NCBI RefSeq assembly: GCF_041146395.1 | Contig: NC_090996.1 | Location: 29,102,738 to 29,166,737 of the forward strand | DNA: 64,000 nt | Direction of reading: 5' to 3' | Origin: Eulemur rufifrons | Taxonomy: Eukaryota; Chordata; Mammalia; Primates; Lemuridae | Shown here: in pieces, positions 59,704-64,000 of the stretch | Numbering within the stretch: the stretch's first letter is position 1 | How the letters are laid out: every line of letters starts with the position of its first letter | Translations under genes and position numbers: made by a program | Notes under the pieces: generated by a model | Seen by the model: only the letters and a program-made list of their open reading frames with translations | What the model was told of the DNA's origin: nothing | Databases searched by the model: none

Positions 59704-59968
59704 TTGGTTTTAATATGTATGTTTCTTACAGTGTTTAAAAAAATTTATAATAGCCCTGCCTTTTTGGCCATTTGTTGAAGAAACTGAGTCATCTATCCTT
59801 TAGAATTTCACACATTCTGGATTTGGCTAATTGCATCCTTGAGGTGCTGTCTAACATGCCCCTCTGTCTCCTGCGTTTCCTGGAAGCTGGTAGGTGGTTA
59901 TATCCAGAGGCTTGCTGGAATTCAGATGTAATTTTTTGGCAAAATTGCTCCATGGTTGGTGCTATATA

Positions 59969-60691
59969 CAGTTGATTCTTGAGTAATACGGGTTTAAATG
60001 TGTGGGTCCACTTACACACGCTTTTCTTCCGCATCTACCACCCTGAGACAGCAAAACCAACCCTTCCCCTTCCTCCTCAGCCTATGCGAAGTGAAGATGA
60101 TGAGGATGAAGACCTTTATGATGATCCACTTCTACTTAACAGTAAATACTCTGGGAGGCCGAGGCGGGAGGATCGTTCAAGGTCAGGAGTTCGAGACCAG
60201 CCTGAGCAAGAGTGAGACCCCCGTCTCTACTAAAAATATAGAAAGAAATTAGCCAGATGACTAAAAATATATAGAAAAAATTAGCCGGGCATGGTGGCGC
60301 ATGCCTGTAGTCCCAGCTACTCGGGAGGCTGAGGCAGTAGGATCGCTTGAGCCCAGGAGTTGGAGGTTGCCGTGAGCTAGGCTGACGCCACGGCACTCTA
60401 GCCCGGGCAACAGAGCGAGATTCTGTCTCAAAAAAAAAAAGATAGTAAATATATTTTCCTTATGATGTTTAAATAAGATTTTATTATCCCTAGCTTACTT
60501 TATTGTCAAAACATAGTATATAATACAGTGTATAAAATATGTCTTAATCAACTGTTTATGTTATCAGTAAAGCTTCCAATTAAAAGTAGGCTATTGGTAG
60601 TTCAGTTTTGAAGGAGTCAAAAGTTACATGCAAATTTTCGAGTGCTGGGGGATCAGCGCCCCTAACCTCCACGTTGTTCAAGGGTCAACTG
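59969..60691 (+). mobile_element. MER2-like Tigger MITE with an Alu inserted
   Basis: Inverted ends cagttgattcttgag...caagggtcaactg, flanked by TA (59967-59968 and 60692-60693) as expected for TcMar-Tigger elements. Inner MER2 landmarks: 'gaggatgaagacctttatga', 'agcttactttattgtcaaaa', 'caactgtttatgttatcag'. The open frame over the acidic stretch is normal MER2 sequence, not a gene. Confidence 0.88.
60149..60440 (+). repeat. Strepsirrhine-type Alu inside the MER2 element, 5' truncated
   Basis: Starts at 'ctctgggaggccgagg', includes linker and lemur right arm. Target duplication agtaaata at 60141-60148 and 60444-60451. Confidence 0.93.
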
Positions 60692-61506
60692 TATTTCTGT
60701 GTCACCCCAGTAAACACATAATGTCTGGTTAACTAAAGAGACAATATTAAAAGCTACCAGCCTGAAACAGCAGATTACTCACAAGTGAAAGACATTTGAC
60801 TCCCAACAAACTTCTCATCAACAGTAACAGATGCCAGAAAAATAGTATCTCCAGAGTTCTAAGGGGAATATTTACCATTCAAAAACGTGTAATTCCAGAG
60901 TGAGGGTGGAATAAAGACATTTCAGACACAGTCATAATAGGAGAATTTACCACCCAGCCCCAAACTGAAAGAAAAAGAAAAGTGTGGGATGCAAGAAAAA
61001 CGGCAAATACAGAAATGGATAAAATGCCAATAAACAATTATTGACTGGAATCAGTCATAATTAGCTCTTTTTTGGTTTTAAAAGGTGGGCCTAAAACTGT
61101 ATAAAAATAACAAATAGGTGTGTATCTGGGTAGGGGACATGTAGTTAGGGCACGGTAAGATTCTCTTTTTTTAAATTTTTTATTTCAACAGATTGAGGGA
61201 TAACAAGTGTTTTTTGTTACACGGATGAATTGCATAATGCTGAGGTAGCCCCTTCTTTGGAAGGATGATAGAGATAATAAAAAACCTTAAACTTTGTTGG
61301 GAAAAATAAAGTTTTGAATGTAGATATTAAAATATTACAAATGATTCAGATCTGCATCACAATAATGCAGTGGCTGGTGGGGACGTGTGGGGTTGAGATG
61401 AAAGAGGTTGGCATGAGTTGAAAACTGTTAAGGGTGCGTGATGGATATCACAACATTGAGCTTTACCTGGGCTCTGTGCTTCTAGAAAATAGAGATAGTT
61501 AAGAAA

Positions 61507-62030
61507 TGCCCCTGAGAGGTGGCCCAGGAAATGGCTTACTACAAAAAACTGCCCTTCCCCATGTGACTTATCTAAGACCCCTTGTTGACCTACGGCAGGG
61601 CCAGATACAAACCCTCCAAATTCCCACTACTTGTCTCATAAATGACTCGGTGAACTGTGTGGCCCCACTGACCAATCTAGACCAAATGCCTGCTAACCCG
61701 GCTATATTGCTCTCAGGCACCTCTCCTTCCCCCAGACCCCTGAACTTTGGCCTGCCCTGGAACTTACCCGGAGCAATGGAATGGGGAACACCCCCACCGT
61801 CCCCCTTCACAGCCCCTCCAAGTATCCACTGATTGAAACATTTTCTGTTCGGGTGCTGGATCACCCCACTCCCCACACCCAGTTATTTCTAGACTCGCTT
61901 TACTTCTTCCTGTAAAAGAAAACCCTTCAGCCATTCTGAGATGCCCGCGGATCTCGCGTCTGGAGCATTCTCCCTATTACAGGAAGTCTTCTCACATAAT
62001 GTCTCTCCTTGCTTAGGGCCAGATTTGGTT
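61507..62030 (+). mobile_element. LTR-like element inserted in old LINE, non-coding
   Basis: C-rich block unlike its A/T-rich flanks; 'gtaaaagaaaacccttcagcc', 'gatgcccgcggatctcgcgt', 'ggagcattctccctattaca' resemble the U3/R part of retroviral LTRs. Boundaries and family uncertain. Confidence 0.4.
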
Positions 62031-63084
62031 TTTTTTTTTGACAGATACTTGGGATTTTTTTATATTAATCTTTGTACTTTTGTGTATGTTTGATAACTTC
62101 CATAACAAAAAGTTCTAAAGTAATATATGTTGACATTTGAGGGAAGTAACTGAAAGAACAGAAAAACAATCAAATTGCTGTCAAACAAGCAGAAGGAAGA
62201 AAAGAAAGATTTCAACAGAAGGAAGGGAAGAGGAAAAATAAGCGAACAAAAAAGATAATGTAATAAACAGAAGAAAACACAAAATAAGTCAGTCCCACTG
62301 CATATTTCTGTAACCACTATAAACATACTCCCCTATGAGGGTAGAATCTACCGAACTGAATTGAAATAAACTGTGAAGCTGCCCATAAGGAACTCACCCA
62401 AATCTTCCAGAGAGCTCTCAGATTCTTCCAAGTGTGATATAACTTGAGTGTTTTGGAATTTTGGGGGGGTCTGAGTTTAAAGCGACTTTGGCAATCGAAA
62501 TGGCATTTTAGTTGAGGAAGCACAATCAGACGGGTAGAGTTACCTACTCGGGGCTACATATTCATGAGGGCCAGGGAAACTGGATTTTCTTTGAATCCAA
62601 ATATTTTATTCCCCATTCACCTGTGACTAAGGATTTATTAACAGCAGGACATAAGATTAGAACAGACACAGGATTTCATCAGATTTAAAAGTTTGCCTCA
62701 CTTTATGGACAATAAAAAAGCAGTGTTGGTGGGAATGCGGAGTGGCAAAGGCGGGAGAGCAATTTGTCAGGCCCCCAGACACACGTTCACTGAGCAGTTT
62801 GGAAGGAAACGTGCCCAGGTTGGTGAGTGACTCCCTCCTCAGCGGGCAGGGTGAGTTGGGAATGAGTGGTGGTAAAAAGAGACTTTTGATTATTTTTTTT
62901 GTGTGTGTGCTGTCTTTATAATTTTCTATGGGGAATATGTTCACATATTATGATTTTGTTAAAAGAGATTTTTCTATCTCCATGGCCAGCTCTGAGTGAC
63001 ATGCCATCTCTCTCTGGAGAGTGGCTAAAAACTCTAGCCCTGCCCTGACACAGATCCAGGGGAGGCGGCCGTGGGTGTTGACGG

Positions 63085-64000
63085 CACGCCTCTCACAGGA
63101 TACTTCTTTATCCTGGTGGGGGGCCTAAGGCCTAAGTGTCCAACCGAAGGTGAGGTGTCTCCCTCACAGGAAACTTGTTTATCCTGGAAGGCACCCTTGT
63201 GGCTCTTCTCTGGCCTGTGTCCAGCTTATTCGTACCCAGAGAGCCACTGTCTAGGAGAGCCCTGACTGGGAGGAGAATTGGGTTCAGGTGTTTGGGTCAA
63301 CAAAGTAGATGATGTAGCAGAAGCGGTGTACTACTCACAGGTCCCAGAGAGAGAGGAGCAGCGACCGCGAGGGCTGACACGCAGTCCAGAGGCAGCAGGT
63401 GCTCGGCAGCAGGTGGGGGTGGGGGCGGGGCGAGAGAGAGAGAGAGAGAGAAGGATCTGTGGGACCAAAACCTTTACTGGAGCCCAGGACAGTCCCCAGG
63501 CAGGTTTCCCATGGGGACTTCTCACTGGTGGGTGTAGAGCAAGCAGGCACCAGCTCTGCGGGGGCGCCCCGTGACCGAGAGGTGGTCACTGACTGTGGCG
63601 TATCTGCACAGTGCATGTGGGGTGCAGGGTTACTGGGGCAGGTCAAGTAGGTTGTATCTGGCTGCCCCATGGGGAGGTGGTCACTGGAAGGCAGTTGTAT
63701 AGGGCTGATGTCTGGATGGGCCACACTGAGGAACTGGGAGGAGGTGGAGCCCTGCTTCTGGAATGGGAAAGTAACATTGAAAATGGAACCAAGGCAACAT
63801 AAATTGTAAGAATTAACTGCACCCATTAATTCCTTACAATGGCTCTGTATCTATGAGGCTTCTTGGGCTCATGTCGTTATGACCAGTTAAATGTGGAAAG
63901 AGAAGAGGCGGGAGGGGGGGAGGAGGAGGGCAGGCAAGCAGGCCGGCCGGCTGTTATAAAACGTAGCTGGTCCGCACTACCTTCACTTTACACACTGAGA
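63085..64000. mobile_element. LTR-like or promoter-like sequence at window end
   Basis: Contains a 25-bp direct repeat (63092-63116 and 63163-63187), G-rich and (GA)n stretches at 63410-63451, then a GC-rich block (63905-63950) followed by a TATA-like TTATAAAA at 63954-63961. It could be an ERV LTR running off the window or the promoter of a further gene; no open frame decides it. Confidence 0.3.
63432..63451. repeat. (GA)n microsatellite
   Basis: Short uninterrupted GA run after a G-rich stretch. Confidence 0.9.

Larger units (their letters stand above)
58711..62120 (+). repeat. Old L1 (ORF1-region) mosaic, split by several insertions
   Basis: Pieces at about 58711-59010, 60700-61500 and 62035-62120 look like decayed L1M or similar LINE sequence ('gaaaactaaaggaatatta', 'gtggaataaagacatttcag', 'ttttgtgtatgtttgataac'). 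Between them sit two Alus, a MER2 element carrying an Alu, and an LTR. The assignment of all pieces to one element is inferred. Confidence 0.4.

Noticed and set aside
60079..60148. Acidic EDDEDEDLYDD-like peptide resembling a nuclear protein
   Set aside because: This stretch is standard internal sequence of the MER2 transposon, not a gene.
61506..61832. 108-codon frame in the 61.5-kb LTR-like block
   Set aside because: LTRs are non-coding, the frame has no retroviral motif, and the block is flanked by decayed LINE.
63954..63961. TATA-like box as proof of a second gene
   Set aside because: Only about 40 bases follow before the window ends, and LTRs also carry TATA boxes; kept only as a finding.

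Overview
This is a mammalian nuclear window that holds one protein-coding gene, EMP2 (epithelial membrane protein 2), on the + strand. Most of the remaining sequence is transposable-element remains. The source looks like a strepsirrhine primate, most likely a Malagasy lemur. At least five Alu-type SINEs carry two features unlike ape or monkey Alus: an extra A/T-rich stretch between the two arms (around 'aactaaaaatatatatag') and a right arm reading 'gctaggctgacgccacggc'. No galago-type tRNA/Alu chimaera was seen. The taxon call is an inference.

Layout. Positions 1-179 are the 5' UTR exon 1 of EMP2, in a CpG island that runs to about 0.9 kb. Intron 1 (180-26430) holds ancient LINE, MIR, L2, LTR and DNA-transposon pieces, microsatellites, and two stretches with regulatory character (around 5.4 kb and 7.9-8.1 kb). 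The coding exons are 26431-26596 (ATG at 26519), 28694-28784, 32759-32905 and 35612-35799. They join in phase to a 167-residue four-helix membrane protein. The 3' UTR continues to a poly(A) signal at 39535-39540 and contains a trimeric Alu. From about 39.56 kb to the end no gene was found. That region is intergenic and repeat-rich: Alus, solo LTRs, hAT-Charlie and Tigger MITEs, a heavily nested old LINE at 57-62 kb, a group of CTCF-like motifs at 44-55 kb, and an LTR-like or promoter-like GC-rich end.

No undescribed multi-gene system is visible. The best leads are small. A lemur Alu landed in the polypyrimidine tract of the last EMP2 exon and must have displaced its branch point. A second Alu edge abuts the exon 2 branch-site candidate. 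Two local duplications occur downstream, one of which duplicates a CTCF-like motif. Repeat family names come from recognising consensus features by eye, and subfamily names are tentative.
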